From assembly GCA_947561715.1 (NCBI GenBank), contig OX387198.1, positions 5,952,001 to 6,016,000 of the forward strand: a DNA stretch of 64,000 nt. Direction: 5' to 3'. The first letter of the stretch is position 1. Each line of letters opens with the position of its first letter. A model generated the notes under the pieces. The model was not told where the DNA came from. It made no database searches and worked only from the letters and a program-made list of their open reading frames with translations. Below are positions 11,323-24,226 of this stretch, one piece after another. This DNA comes from Ascidia mentula (taxonomy: Eukaryota; Chordata; Ascidiacea; Phlebobranchia; Ascidiidae). Made by a program: the position numbers and the translations under genes.

Positions 11323-14300
11323 ATGATTAGTTACGTCAAGTCTTATGTACTTTTTTTGGAAATTGTATTGTTTTCGCAAGCATCAACAGGTACGACTTAT
11401 GGCAATAAGTACACATATATTTGAGAAATGAAAATAAACAACAAAGCTAACATTACTTCAGGCTGTGGCATTACCTTTGCTTCACTAAATGACACTATAT
11501 TAACTTTGTCCGATGACCTTGTTGATGCGAACACTGCACAAGAGAAATGTTCGTTGCTTGGTGGAAATCTTGCCTTGACTAATGACCAGAATATCAAAGA
11601 GTCACTAATCCAAATAATGACAAATAAATACACCACAGGTACGCTTTGGTGCTTTACGATTAAACAGTATCATTACATGCGAGAAACTAATAATAAAAAT
11701 GTGCAAGGTTTAACACGAGTTTGGATTTTTTACGACTTTGTGAATGGGGAAAGGTTTAGATTTCAATTGAATCAGACAGAGGTCAGTTACTGGAAAAGTG
11801 CGAAGCTACTTGGAGTTCTCTCGTACGTCGATTTCTATACAAGGTAAATGCCACAGCTGCAATTGCATAAAAGTTCCTTCCGTGTAAAATTTGTGTCCTT
11901 CAGCAATACATCAATGAGTCCAATGGAAGTTAATTTCTGTGAAGCACCTAAATGGCCAAGAAAAAAATGGGCAGTTAGTTTTGGCTTCAATTGCGAGAGA
12001 ACCGTTCCATCCTGGAATGGTAAGTAAATATGTGCACTATGTCTACTTCAATTAAATAATATTTTGATATGTGTATTGTTGTCAGCATACACGTTACAAT
12101 GATGAGGTTTTATAATATTTTGTCGATATAGGATGGCGATGGAGGTTTTCTTTGTTTGCATCCGAAAAACCACAAGTCGGGTTCAAGCAAATATATTTAT
12201 ACAAGGCTCAACCTTCTGACTTCTACATGCTAAGAAACGTCAAAAGACCATATCGTACATTTGTTGTTTACAATAATTCTGCATACATCCCAGGTAACGC
12301 TTTGTTTTATTCTTACGAGAAATCCTAATTTACTCTTTTAATCATACCTTGTTAACTGAACCAAGACATCAATGTTATGATCGGGGCTCGTTACAATTCC
12401 CAACTTGGTGGTTGGTTTTGGAGCGACGGATCTCCTGAAAACTATTCTGTTTCCAACGTTACATCCTGTCAGCAGGGGGCGCTCCATTATGGAGATGGTT
12501 GGGAGAAATCGAGTGTTGATTGTGTTGGACAACCAGCTTACTACGCCTGTCAATTTAAACGTAAGTGTACAGTTGAATATAAAGTATACAAAAACATTTC
12601 TAACACTATAGTTTTGGTTGCAATACGTTATAGTCATACACAGGTCCCTTTACAAAACAAGTTCCTATGTCTCTATCGTCATAAAAGGACCTGTAACTCG
12701 TTATACTAATTTCATTTTTACATTGTGGTGGAGAAACTTGAAAAGAAGTCAGTTCAACATAGTGTAAAATATTCACGTTTATAAATCCAACACTTTTCCA
12801 GTAAACTAATCATGTTTTCAAGTTACTGCTTCCATCACTCGGCTCCATGATTCCGTGATAGTGGTGAGTTGGACTGGACTGGATCGCTTCATTGCAAAAC
12901 ACAACCTTTCAGTCGAGGTAACTAAATCTTAAGTACAGATTATTTTGCTCTTGTTTGTGATTGATAATAAGATTAAATTGAAGAAATTATTTGAAAAACT
13001 AGCTTGCCAGGAAATTCTATTGTACGAACTGTATGCATAACTCCGCTCGAGAAATGTCTGTGCATTATGTAGGTGGAAATCGTTTCAGAGGGATTGAGTA
13101 AAACGATATACGTACCCTACACGAACCTATCGAAACAGATCGAAAACATAAGTTGTTCCACAAACTACACTCTAAGAGTAAGTGTCCTCGCAAATTGATG
13201 CCAAGACATTTATAAACTTCCACTGAGAATATCTCAAAAGTTACGTCTCTATGTTGACAATGAACCTCATATAACCTATAGAAAGGTAAAAACATATTTG
13301 GCAACTTAGGTATCTGCATTGATTTCTGGCTGCGTGCAAGCAAACATCACAAACTCGGTGTCAAGTCTGCCGAAAATGAACAGTGAAGGTTGGTTTGTTT
13401 TGGTGAATTTTAGTTATTTTGAACCGGATCGGTATTAAAAGTGTTATTTAAGTGTTACCAAGAAAATGTTGAATTTCAATAAGATGTCGATTTTTGACAA
13501 TACTCACCTTTGCGACTTATGAGCTCTCATCAGTGCAGCTGGTAACTGAGGTCTATACGAACCTGATAAGCCGAGGCATTCATTTGCCTTACAAATACGT
13601 TTTGGTTCTGCAAAGTTTAAAATTTGTTCGTCTGTATTCCAATCACCACCGCATTTCATGTTCTATTTTGTCTGGGAGATTTGTTGTTCACTAAAATATC
13701 TAGATAAAACGTGTGTTTAGAAATCTACGCTTGTTCCATAAAGTTTTCGAACTTAGAGCATGCGATCACCACTCTGCTTTGTCCTGCAAACTATTGGAGG
13801 CAGAAATCAAGATTGTGTGGCAACGGGGTGTGTTCGGATGGACCAGTTTGCTTGGCTGCCATGCTAGATCAGTGGATCGACAGTACGTATATCATGTGAC
13901 ATTTTCTTCAAAATACATTGGCCTGGACAAAGAAATCTTCAATGCCATTTTATCAGGGGTATTTTAATTCAAGTCATGACGAATAGAAATGACGACTTTC
14001 ACCTCATTTGTCATCTTTCGCAGACGGTGGTGGACCCGTGACGGTTCACAAGAGTGATGATAGTGCGGATAATCGATACATTGGCGGAAGCAGAAATGGC
14101 GTCACCAGCAATACATGCAGAAAAGCGGGGAGCTCGTACTCGTTTAAAAGTAAACATTGCTAATGTTGCATCACATAAATTATATACTTTTTACGAGGAG
14201 CGAATAGATTTTGTTTTGCTTAAAGACGATGTTTTGAGCATTAAATCCAATTACATTTTCCAGTGACGTGTTCAGTGAACGGTGATTCGGCCACAGACAT

Positions 14301-14536
14301 AACACAAGTCTTTTGTCCATATGGATGCGGAAAGGAACCTGTTTACGGAACTGGAACCTACAGCATCCAGTCATCGGTGTGTAGCGCTGCCATACACGCC
14401 GGGAAACTATCAGGTTTAACGTAGATAATAATCTCAGAGTTTGATTGTGAAATGTAGACTTTTCTATGCAGGAAATAGAGGTGAAGTGAGATTTTATGCA
14501 GCTCCAGGGCAAAAAAACTATGTTGGATCTACATAA
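11323..14536 (+). CDS. Secreted C-type-lectin-like/FN3/double-LCCL protein
   Basis: Thirteen exons: 11323-11389, 11462-11638, 11708-11843, 11904-12019, 12132-12293, 12366-12560, 12823-12917, 13073-13177, 13310-13388, 13721-13882, 14024-14149, 14264-14413 and 14472-14536; 544 residues. Order: signal peptide (1-22); C-type-lectin-like module (about 23-165; '[10 protein letters not shown]', 'VNFCEAPKWPRKKW'); second lectin-like module (about 166-284; '[10 protein letters not shown]', '[13 protein letters not shown]', 'AYYACQ'); FN3 (about 285-377; 'VSW', 'NYTLRVSA'); LCCL 1 (about 378-473; 'LLCPANYW', 'VCLAAMLDQW', 'NGVTSN'); LCCL 2 from 474 ('QVFCPYGCG', 'SSVCSAAIHAG'). No TM helix, so probably secreted. 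The ectodomain exons match the downstream receptors; the LCCL pair replaces TM and tail at a class-1 intron. The TAA at 14534 cuts LCCL 2 just before its final strands. Confidence 0.8.
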
Positions 14537-14596
14537 AACGGTGTGACGAGTCTTGCAAGTGGGTTTGCCAGTTCATCGTTTCAATTTAAGGGTTGA
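14534..14596 (+). other. In-frame stop inside LCCL domain 2, with conserved coding continuation
   Basis: The exon reads 'NYVGST', then TAA at 14534-14536. In the same frame the next 19 codons read 'NGVTSL' and 'SSFQFKG' before TGA at 14594-14596. These match the end of LCCL 1 ('NGVTSN', 'SYSFK') and the usual LCCL 'NGI.S...SF.F' ending. The stop therefore looks like a recent nonsense change, a programmed readthrough site or a sequencing error. The protein lacks the last strands unless the stop is read through. Confidence 0.7.
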
Positions 14597-15257
14597 TGAA
14601 ATTTTGCGTAGATATGCTGGCACTGCAACGGACACAGTGTTGTTAGCGCCATTCATGTGTATATCGTTGTACGACTGTGAACCGTGCTTTGTGCAATGGG
14701 ATTGCACACCAGCTCGCACTAACGTGCACGTTAGCAAGTAATGGTACACCAATTATTTCCTGTACAAAGTAACTCGTATATGTACAACGTCACAGTGCAT
14801 AGGAAATATCGTCGCGTTGGGCACGAATGAAAGCGATCGAAGGAAAGGTTAAATTATAAATCAAGTTCATAAATGTAATTTGTAAAGTTCAACTATGCCT
14901 ATAATGCATGACAAATTAAACGTCAGTATAACAATGCAACTAAAACAATGCAATACATGATCCATCTTGCATCAAATCGGTCAAATTTGAAAGCATTCTG
15001 ACAAAGTTTATTGATTGGATTGTACAGCTTCACCAGATGCTGTTACCAAACGTTAACAAGGCAGCATCATAATGCCTGATGAAATAGTTGTTGTCAACAT
15101 TTGTTTCACCCACGGCGTAGTTTCGCGTAGGCCGCCAGTAGGATGGTGATGTGCGTAATAGACAATGCATTCCCAAAGCCCTTTAAGTTGATTGAAGATA
15201 AGGTTAATATTCTATAACACTGGTGGTTGAGGAAAGCTTTCTACATTAGCAGTTGCA
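14537..15257. other. Intergenic, no gene beyond the LCCL continuation
   Basis: Apart from the 60 bp of LCCL-like continuation, no exon with family-like sequence or good splice sites was found before the signal exon at 15258. Confidence 0.5.
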
Positions 15258-18168
15258 ATGCATAAAACATTTGTGTATTTTCTATTAGTTTTGGATTATG
15301 CAGGGCTGGCAAAAGTAACATCAGGTAAGGCAAAGAGTCAAGGACATTTGAGATTGACGATCAGCGAATAACTGTTTTTGATAATAATTTAGATTGTGGC
15401 TTTGCCTCAACATCACTAAATGACACCCTATTAACTTTGTCCAATGATCTTGTTGATGCGAACACTGCACAAGAGAAATGTTCGTTGCTTGGTGGAAATC
15501 TTGCCATGACCAATGATCAGAATATCAAGGAGTCGATAGTTAAAGTAATGACAAATAAATATACAACTGGTACGCTCTGCGATTGACCTTAGACAAAACA
15601 TCATCAATACATTTGAACATACTAACAGTAAATGTGTACAAGGGTTAACAAGAGTTTGGACATTCTACGACTTTGTGGAGGGCGAAAGGTTTAGATTTCA
15701 AACAACTCCGGACGAGGTCAGTTACTGGAAAAGTGCGAAACAACTTGGTGTTCTCTGGTACCTCGATTTGTCTACAAGGTAAATGTCGTAGCAACAAATC
15801 TTTGCGAAAAACTTTCTGCAGTGTAATAATTTGTGTTTTTAGCAAAACATCAATGAGTCCAATGGAAGTTTTCTTCTGTGAAGCACCTGAATGGCCAAGA
15901 AAAAAATGGAAACTTAGTTTTGGCTTCAATTGCGAGACTAATATTCCAATGTGGAATGGTAAGTAAATAGGTGCACTATGTCTGCTTCAATTAAATAATA
16001 TTTTAATGTGTGAATTGTTGTCAGCATACACTTTACAATTATGAGGTTTTATAATATTTTGTCGGTATAGGATGGCGATGGAGGTTTTCTTTGTTTGCAT
16101 CCGAAAAACCACAAGTGGGGTTCAAGCAAATACATTTATACCGGACACAATCTTTTGGATACTACATGATAAGAAACGTCAAAAGACCATATCGTACATT
16201 TGTTGATTACAATATTTCTGTATACATCCCAGGTAACGCTTTGTTTTATTCTTACGAGAAATTCCAGTTAATTTTTGGCATTCTTTGTTTACTAACCCAA
16301 GATATCAATGTTATTATCGGGGCTCGTTACAATTCCCAACTTGGTGGTTGGTTTTGGAGCGACGGATCCCCTGCAAACTATTCTGTTTCCAACGTTACAT
16401 CCTGCCAGCAGGGGGCGCTCCATTATGGAGATGGTTGGGAGAAAGCGAGTGTTGATTGTGTTGGACAACCAGCTTACTACGCTTGTCAAATGAAATGTTA
16501 GTAACAGTGTGTATGAAAAAATGTTTTGAGTTTTGTGCTTAAAACGATTTAATATGTAGCAAAGTGATATATCATCCGCAATTATCTAAACATAAAATAA
16601 CGCAGTAATCTTTCATGCAATGGTATGATTGACAGGATCGCCCCACTGCGCATGTCCTCACTTGTCGATCACAGCTAACGTATCGCGATCAGTTTACAGG
16701 CTTCGCAGCCCAAATGTTTTTCAGATGTCGCTACCACTTGTCGTTAAAAATTGACTGACTTAGCTAGGCTGCAATGCCTGGGCTGGTTAGCTCAACTTTT
16801 TAAAACTAAGGGTGTTATTTTGTTGCACAAACAAGTTTTTGAAAGCTAAATAACGCGTTCGTAACAAATGTGAAATGTTGGTTTAATATATTGTTTAATA
16901 AAAGCACACCTTCCCATTTCAACTGAGCATATAACCATTTTTAAATCCAACGTATGTAAAGTCAGTTTCACATAAATACTTTGCAGTTGTTGCATCAGTG
17001 ACGAAAGTCGCAGGCAATTCCCCTCTTGTTGTTATTAGCTGGAATGGATTGACATCGCTTGTCAGGAATCATAACCTTTCTGCTAAGGTAACCTTGACAT
17101 GCATAATTTCCCAGTAATGTACATTTCCCAGACTTGATATATTTTTAGGTAGAAATCACTGTGTTGGAATTAATGCACTCTGTTTACGTGCCGTACGAAA
17201 ACGCATCAGTTCAATTAACAAACCTGAACTACTCAACAAACTACACTTTTCGGGTTGGTATTGAAGAGCATGTAGTATTGCCGTGTCTAATAAGAGGCAA
17301 ACGAAAGCAAATTCTCTCTTGTTTCATCAACAATTTTATTCATGTGAAATCATATAAATATCCGTCGCTTTATTGTTATCAATAGGTGTCAGCGTTGGTT
17401 TCTGGCTGCGTGCAAAAAAACGTCACGACATTCGTGTCAGTAACAACATCGGGCATTCCCACAACGACTCACTTCAACCAGAGCAGTAAAATGACGATTA
17501 AGTATACAAGCGTTTGTTAATTAAGAATTAATATTTCTTGCAGTAACAACATCAACCGGATTCTCCAAATCCAACACTAACAATGTCGAAAACTATATTC
17601 CCGGTTTGATAATTGGAGTGATTTCGGCTCTGATTGTTCTCGCAGCCATCCTAGTATTTGGTCTATTGTTCTATAAACGAAGGTGAATGCGACTGATTAC
17701 ACATTTTACCTACGATATAAAGGGTAATTAGAATCGCATGGCATGTTTCATTTCGCTTCGTTATGCGATGTGTAAGTCCTATTTCCTAATTAGAAGTTTT
17801 GGTTCATCAAAGAACGCCACGTTGGTTGTTTGGTTTTAATAAAAACATTTATCCGCGAACTTGTAAACGTTTTGACGGATTCAAATACAGATACGACATG
17901 TCCAAACTAACCATTTTGGAACAAGCAAAAAATCAATCATGCTGTCCAAAAACAGCAGACCTTGCCAATGAATCACATCAGCGAGTAACGGAAGAGGAAG
18001 GCTATCTTTCATCAAACAGTTAGTAGCGAGGTTTATTTTTTAATTGCCATTAAACTATGAGAATGTTAAACGCGCTTGACAGAGCATCGAACAACTGACC
18101 AGATTACGTATGACAATGTCCCACCTTCCTCTCATCAACCAAATCACGCGTACGAGAGTATGAAGTGA
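15258..18168 (+). CDS. Lectin-like/FN3 receptor with ITIM-like tail (intact copy)
   Basis: Twelve exons: 15258-15324, 15393-15569, 15643-15778, 15843-15958, 16071-16232, 16302-16496, 16987-17087, 17149-17253, 17386-17485, 17544-17682, 17891-18018 and 18083-18168; 503 residues with no break. Signal peptide 1-22; C-type-lectin-like module 1 about 23-165; module 2 about 166-284; FN3 about 285-386 ('VISWNGL', 'NYTFRVSALVSGC', 'TTSGIP'); TM about 405-430, then 'KRR'. The tail has Tyr434 ('RYDMSK'), Tyr471 ('EEGYLSS'), Tyr485 in 'ITYDNV' (fits the ITIM consensus I/V/L/S-x-Y-x-x-I/V/L) and Tyr499 in 'AYESMK' (YxxM, the PI3K p85 SH2 site type). ITIMs recruit SH2 phosphatases when phosphorylated, so an inhibitory surface receptor is likely. 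No ITIM receptor with this ectodomain is known to me. Confidence 0.8.
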
Positions 18169-19275
18169 CGTAACAGCTTTCTTTACAGGATGGATTTAAA
18201 TTTTTCGAAACTCAGTCAAGGATATGGTGATAAATTCTAAAGAACCATTTTAGATTTATAAATCTTTTCCAATACGTTTAGTATTTGTAATGTTTTCCAT
18301 TCTGCGCAGTTTTGAGCAGGATTTCTTCAATGCCATTTTGTTTGCAAATAAAAGATTTGATTTTAACCTTCATATATACAAGATGATCATTTTCTGGCTG
18401 TATAATCAAAAACATTTACTGTTGGATGTGATTTTTTTGAGGTGTTTAGTTGGGACTGGAAGCAGAAGGAGGATGGCTCAATGTAATTCTTAGGCCTAAT
18501 TTAGTCACAATCGCGACTCACCACCGCCCTACCAAGTTAACCGACAGCAAAATATCATCGTTTGGAAATAACATTTCATTGTTTTTCGTGTTTGTGCAAG
18601 TTCTACTTCCAGTCGCATTAAAGTATTATAGTTCTGCTCATGGCGTTGTGATTTGTTGCAGTGACCAGCCTGAATATTTCAAACCACACGCTTTGTTATG
18701 GATTAAATATGGCTTTTGTCGAATAATAATTTAGATTAGAGGTTACGCACGGCGTTCGTAAAATATAAAATAATTTTGGTAAAGATCATGAATACCTAAC
18801 ATGAGTCAATGGTGCTGATTCAAAAAGTTATGCTTCTTAAACATTTAACCCGTGTTTCCATCCCACAACGAAGCGTGGGATATAAAATATTCACGTGAGT
18901 CGCTGCGTGGAATTACAACAATAAAGCGATTGCAGCTTTTTTGTAAGCACTTCAGAAAAGAGACAACAACGCACGCTCACAGATGGTTTTAACCGGCCAA
19001 AAATTAATGCGTAAAGACACACTGCACGCTTCGGTGCACACAGTTTGTGGCCCATTTAACGAGTTCGCCACAACAACATGTTTCATGTTGTATTGTTTAG
19101 CAAACCTTGGAAAACAAGCCCCATACCACACATTTTGAACTTCGTTTCGGTGCTGCGCTTGAAGTGCACTTTAGAGCTAATCTTGTCTAGACGGTAAACT
19201 GTATGTTTTGCTGAGTTAAACCAATATAACCAGTTTGTCCGTTGATTAAGAAGTCAGTTGATAGTATGTTATTTT

Positions 19276-19286
19276 TGCGCAGGCGT
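19276..19286 (+). promoter_or_regulatory. NRF1-like GC motif, orphan copy
   Basis: TGCGCAGGCGT inside a block 'GCGCAGGCGTAAACG....ATTTCCCG' that recurs at 19889 and 26041. No gene starts about 430 bp downstream of this copy, so it may be left over from a duplication. Confidence 0.35.
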
Positions 19287-19888
19287 AAACGCATCGGCAA
19301 TTTCCCGTCCATTGAGCAAAAGCGTAAGAAACCTTCAGATCAGAAAGTGCTGTAAGATGCGTTTGGCTCGTGGTGTTCACTTAGACAGGGAACAAAGGAA
19401 GAATAAGTACCAATTTTGTTTGAACGAGTTTATTGGGACAAAAGTTGTACCAGGCCTAATTTAAGCCTAGTAAATTCAGTGTCACACCGAAATCACTGAC
19501 AACAACAACAACATCATCATTTGAAAATTACTTCCTATTTGACGAATATCTTTGGTTTCTGTCTTTGTGCAAGTTCTCTAAACTTCCCAATTATTACAAA
19601 GCAGCGCATAGTGTTGTGATTTGCTGCAGTAACCTATGTGAATATATTTTAAATCCCACGCTTTTTTATGGAACATGCACCGTGAAAACTCTTGTAACCC
19701 GTTAAGCGTTGCGCTTAAACTTTAACTTCGGAAGGGGAGTTACTGAGTCTTGATGTATGAGCGTTGTGTCTTTGGTTGCATTAAACCAGTATAACGAGGT
19801 AGTCTGTAAGTATAAACGTATCGTATTTATTAAAACTCAGCGCCAGTTGAGAAGTTGTTAAAGCAGCCAATTGATAGTGTGTTATTTT

Positions 19889-19899
19889 TGCGCAGGCGC
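19889..19899 (+). promoter_or_regulatory. NRF1-like palindrome upstream of the 20318 gene
   Basis: TGCGCAGGCGC fits the NRF1 binding consensus (GCGCANGCGC) and is followed by a conserved 'AAACGG.A..GCGATTTCCCG'. It lies 429 bp before the ATG at 20318. The same block lies 427 bp before the ATG at 26468, which argues for a shared promoter element. Confidence 0.45.
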
Positions 19900-20317
19900 A
19901 AACGGAACCGCGATTTCCCGCCCATCCGGCAAAACGTATGAAACATTTAGATAAGAAAGTTTTGCACTGAGCGGGTAGCTAAGCAGTATAGCAGTAGTTT
20001 TGAAACACTCCTACTAGTTGCAACGTAGGTTTGGCAAAATCTGTGAAACGCGACATAAAGCAGCAGAACTAATATCAGTTTGGACATGCAGCATTCAAAA
20101 ACAAACATTTAAATAAATTAAATCTGCTTAAAATTACCTTCACCAAATCCACTGCTCTACTGTAAGTAGTTGTTACTTTTAAACCTGCATACAAAGTACA
20201 ACGTGCAAGTGGGTATGACAAGTTTGTTTGATTATATCATTTGTAAGAACGAATGCAAGTTTTACAGTACCTTAAATGTTAAGTAGAACTACCAAATGTA
20301 GATATATATTGTACACA

Positions 20318-23300
20318 ATGTTCACCAAGTTTGTGTCTGTTCTGCTCGTTTTAGAAAATGTGGGGATGTCAATGGCAAGAAACGGTGAGCCTTAAAAGAC
20401 AATAAAATTCGATAAAAAGGACCAACAAGTAATTGCGTTCATCTTTTTTTAGATTGCGGCCTCGTGTCAACAGCATTCAATGACACCATATTAACTTTGT
20501 CCGATGATCTTGTTGATGCGAACACTGGACAAGAGAAATGTTCTTTGCTTGGTGGAAATCTAACCATGACTGATGACCAGAATATCAACGAGTTATTAAT
20601 TCGATAAATGACAGATAAATATACATCAGGTACGCTGTGAGAGCCTATTTAAATGGAAGCCGTATCAATACATTTGTACAAACCAACAGTGTAAATGTAT
20701 AAGGTTTAACACGAGTTTGGACTTTCTACGACTTTGTGGACGAGGAAAGGTTTAGATTTCAAAAAACTCCGATCGAGGTTAGTTACTGGAAAAGTGCGAA
20801 AAAACTTGGACCTCCAGTTCTCTGGTACCTGGATTTATCTACAAGGTAAATGTCAAAACAATAACAATGTAGGGAATATTTTTACACATTTAGTGATCAA
20901 CTACTTTGTTAGTTCTTCCTGGATATAAAAAGTATCCGTAAAATTCCGTCCATGTAATTGTTTGTGTTCTTTAGGAAAACACCAATGAGTCCAATCGAAG
21001 TTTTTTTCTGCGAAGCACCTACGTGGCCAAGAAAAAAATGGGGATTGGGTGTGGGCAAGAATTGCGATGGGGGTGGTGAGTAAACGTTACTACTACTCTA
21101 ACGTAATGTTCCAATATAAGGCATGTTGTTTGTATACGTGATTGTAAAACGTTACTTTTTGTGCATTGTTTCAGGTTGGGTATTGCGCTTTTCTTTGTTT
21201 GCTTCAGAAAAACAACAAGCAGGATTTAAGCAAATATATTTATATGAAAGTGAAACCAAGGGATATCAAATGATAAGAAATGTCAACAGCTCATACAGAA
21301 CGTTTGTTAATTTCCGTAGATCTGCATTTATCCCGGGTAACATTTTAACTCGTTTGAAAAATCACGAATAAGATTTATTTATTGTTCACAGACATCAATG
21401 TTATGATCGGGGCTCGTTACAATTCCCAACTTGGTGGTTGGTTTTGGACCGACGGATCTCCTGTAAACTATTCTGTTTCCAACGTTACATCCTGCCAGCA
21501 GGGGACGCTCTATTATGGAGATGGTTGGGAGAAATCGACTGTTAATTGCGTTGGACAACCAGCTTACTACGCCTGTCAAATTAAATGTTAGTATGTAACA
21601 AAGTGTGTAAAAATTACCTAAATTTTGTGTTATTAAAGATTTTATTATGTAGCAAAGTGATGTATCATCCACAAATAGGTAACAAAACATAAAATAACGC
21701 AGTAATATTTCATGCAATGGCATGATTGGCAGGATCGCCCCACTGCGCATCTCCTCACTTGTAGATCACAGCTAAAGTATCGCGATCAGTTTACAGGTTT
21801 CGCAGCCTAAAATGTTTCAGATCTCGCTCAGGCTTGTCGAGAAGAACTGGCTGACTCAGCTAAACTGCAATGCCTGGGTTGTGAATCTGGTTAGTCCATC
21901 GTCGTGAGATACAAGTTTACCAGGAGCTTGATTTTTCGGATCTCGCTCCGACTCTTGTTGCTATGCAAAACTTTTTTAAATTAAGGGTGTTATTTTGTTG
22001 CACAAAACAAGTTTTTCTAAGCTAAATAACGCTTTGGTAATCAATGTAAAATATTGGTTTAATATATTGTTTGGTAAAAGCACATCTTCCCATTTTAACT
22101 GAGCATATACCAATTTTAAAATCCTCAACATATGTAACGTCAGTTCAACTTAAATACTTTTTAGTTGTTGCATCAGTGACGAAAGTCGCAGGCAATTCCC
22201 CTCTTGTTGTGATTAGCTGGAATGGATTGACATCGCTTGTCAGGAATCATAACCTTTCTGCTAAGGTAAACTTGACCGACATGATTCCTCAATAATTTAC
22301 ATTTTCCAGACTTGATATCATTTTAGGTAGAAATCACTGTATTGGAATTAAGCCACTCAGTTTACGTGCCTTACGAAAACGCATCAATTCAATTAACAAA
22401 CCTGCATTACTCAACAAATTACACTTTTCGGGTTGGTATTGAAGAGCATATAGTATTGCCGTGTCTAATAAGAGACAAACGAAAACACAATCTCTCTTGT
22501 TTCACATACAATTTCAAACATGTCTAAGCATATAAATGTCAGTCACTTTATTCTCAATAGGTGTCAGCGTTTCTTTCTGGCTGCGTGCAAGAAAACGTCA
22601 CGACATTCGTGTCGGTAACAACATCGGGCATTCCCCCAACGGCTCACTTCAACCAGAGCAGTAAAATGACGATTAAGTATACAAGCGTTTGTTAATTAGG
22701 AATTAATATTTCTTGCAGTAACAACATCAAACGGATTTCCCGAGTCCAACAGTAACAATATCGAAAACTATATTCCCAGTTTACTAATTGGAGTGATTTC
22801 GGCTATGCTTGTTCTCGCATCGATCCTTGTATTTGGTCTATTGTTCTATAAGCGAAGGTGAATGCGACTATTTACACATTTTACGTACGATGTAAAGGGT
22901 AATTAGAATCGCATGACATGTTTCATTTCCCTTCGTTGTGCGATGTGTACGTCCTATTTCTTAATTAGAAGTTGTGGTACATCAAAGAACGCCACGTTGG
23001 TTGTTTGGTTTGTTTAGTTTTAACAAAAACATGTATCCACGCACTTGTAAATGTTATGACGGATTAAAATACAAACAGGTACGACATGTCCAAACTAACC
23101 ATTTTGGAACAATCAAAAAATCCATTAGGCGATCCAGGAAAATCTCACCTTGCCAATGTATCACATCAGATAGTAACAGAAGAGGAAGGCAACCTTTCAT
23201 CAAACAGTTAGTAGCGAGGTTTGTTTTTCAATTACCGTTAAACTATGTGAATGTAAAATGCACTTGACAGAGCATCAAACAACTGACCAGATTACGTATG

Positions 23301-23356
23301 ACAACGTCCCCCCTTCCTCTCATCAACCAAATCACGCGTACGAAAGTATGAAGTGA
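20318..23356 (+). pseudogene. Lectin-like/FN3 ITIM receptor copy with early nonsense codon
   Basis: Twelve exons with the same structure as the 15258 gene: 20318-20384, 20453-20629, 20704-20845, 20975-21075, 21175-21336, 21392-21586, 22165-22265, 22327-22431, 22561-22660, 22719-22857, 23079-23206 and 23271-23356. All junctions and phases are intact, but exon 2 has an in-frame TAA at 20605-20607 (CGA TAA ATG, where paralogues have CGG TTA ATG or similar), about 73 residues into the protein. Downstream reading is otherwise open: FN3 '[13 protein letters not shown]', TM 'LLIGVISAMLVLASILVFGL', tail with 'ITYDNV' and 'AYESMK'. The membrane-distal tail tyrosine is lost ('EEGNLSS' for 'EEGYLSS'). 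The otherwise intact structure suggests a young or polymorphic null allele. Confidence 0.75.
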
Positions 23357-24226
23357 CGTAACAGCTTTCTTTACGGGATGGATTTAAATTTTTCGAACAT
23401 CAGTCAAGGATATGGTGATAAATTCTAAACAACCATTTTTTTAATATTTTCCAATACGTTCAATATTTGTAATGTTTTCCATTCTGCGCAGTTTTGAGCA
23501 GAATTTCTTCAATGTCATTTTGTTTGTAATTAAAAAATTTGATTTCAACCTTCATATATCCAAGATGATCATTTTCTGGCTGTACAATAAAAAACATTTA
23601 CTGTTAGTTGTGTTTGACTCGAGGTGTTTATTCGGACTGGGAGCAGAACTAGGCTGGGTCAATGTAATTTATAGGCCTAATTTAGTCCCAGTACACGACT
23701 CAACGCCAAGTCCAGCGACAGCAAAATATCATCGTTTGGAAATAACATTTTATTGGCGCAAAGCTTTGTTTTTCGTGTTTGTTTAAATTCTGCTTCCAGT
23801 CGCATTAAAGTATTATAGTTCTGCTCATGGCGTTGTGATTTGTTGCAGTAACCAGCCTCAATATTTCAAAACTCACGCTTTGTTGTGGATTAAATATGGC
23901 ATTTGCCCTCATGCTTCTTAAACGTTTAACCTGTGTGTTCATCTCACAACCAAGCGTGGGATATAAAATATTTACGGGAGTCGAAAGCGGTACACTAAAA
24001 AACACAACACCAAACACTACACACAACACTAAAGCGGTTGCGGCTATATTTGTAAGCACTTCAGAAAAGAGGCAAAGCGAATTTTAGATGGCGAAAAATT
24101 CATGCAAAAGAGCACTCTGCACGCTTCGGTGCACGCAGTTTGTGGCCCGTTCAACGAGGTCGCCACAACAACATGTTTTACGTTGTCATGTTAAGCACAC
24201 CTTGGGAAATAAGCCTTATACTACAC
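23357..24226. other. 3' flank, duplicated, no gene
   Basis: Resembles the 3' flank of the 15258 gene (18283-18740 and 18880-19170), including the shared word 'GCACGCTTCGGTGCAC'. No exon recognised. Confidence 0.5.

Larger units (their letters stand above)
18169..20317. other. Long intergenic stretch, duplicated 3' and 5' flanks
   Basis: No gene seen in about 2.1 kb. 18283-18740 resembles 23456-23890 (3' flank of the next copy) and in part 25420-25560 and 49880-50060. 18880-19170 resembles 23940-24210. 19260-19460 and 19870-20320 resemble each other and 26030-26470. These flanks were therefore copied with the genes, and the double promoter-like block suggests a lost or deleted gene copy between the two. 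Confidence 0.55.

Noticed and set aside
11323..14536. Calling this gene a CAP/LCCL (CRISPLD-type) protein
   Set aside because: LCCL pairs occur there, but no CAP domain is present; the N-terminal part is clearly the lectin-like/FN3 ectodomain of the neighbours.
17799..17890. Open frame running upstream of the ITIM tail exon ('MVHQRTPRWLFG')
   Set aside because: It is conserved in the copies at 22974 and 49415 but is intronic: only the acceptors at 17890, 23078 and 49509 give a phase that joins the TM exon, and the longer reading does not join in frame.
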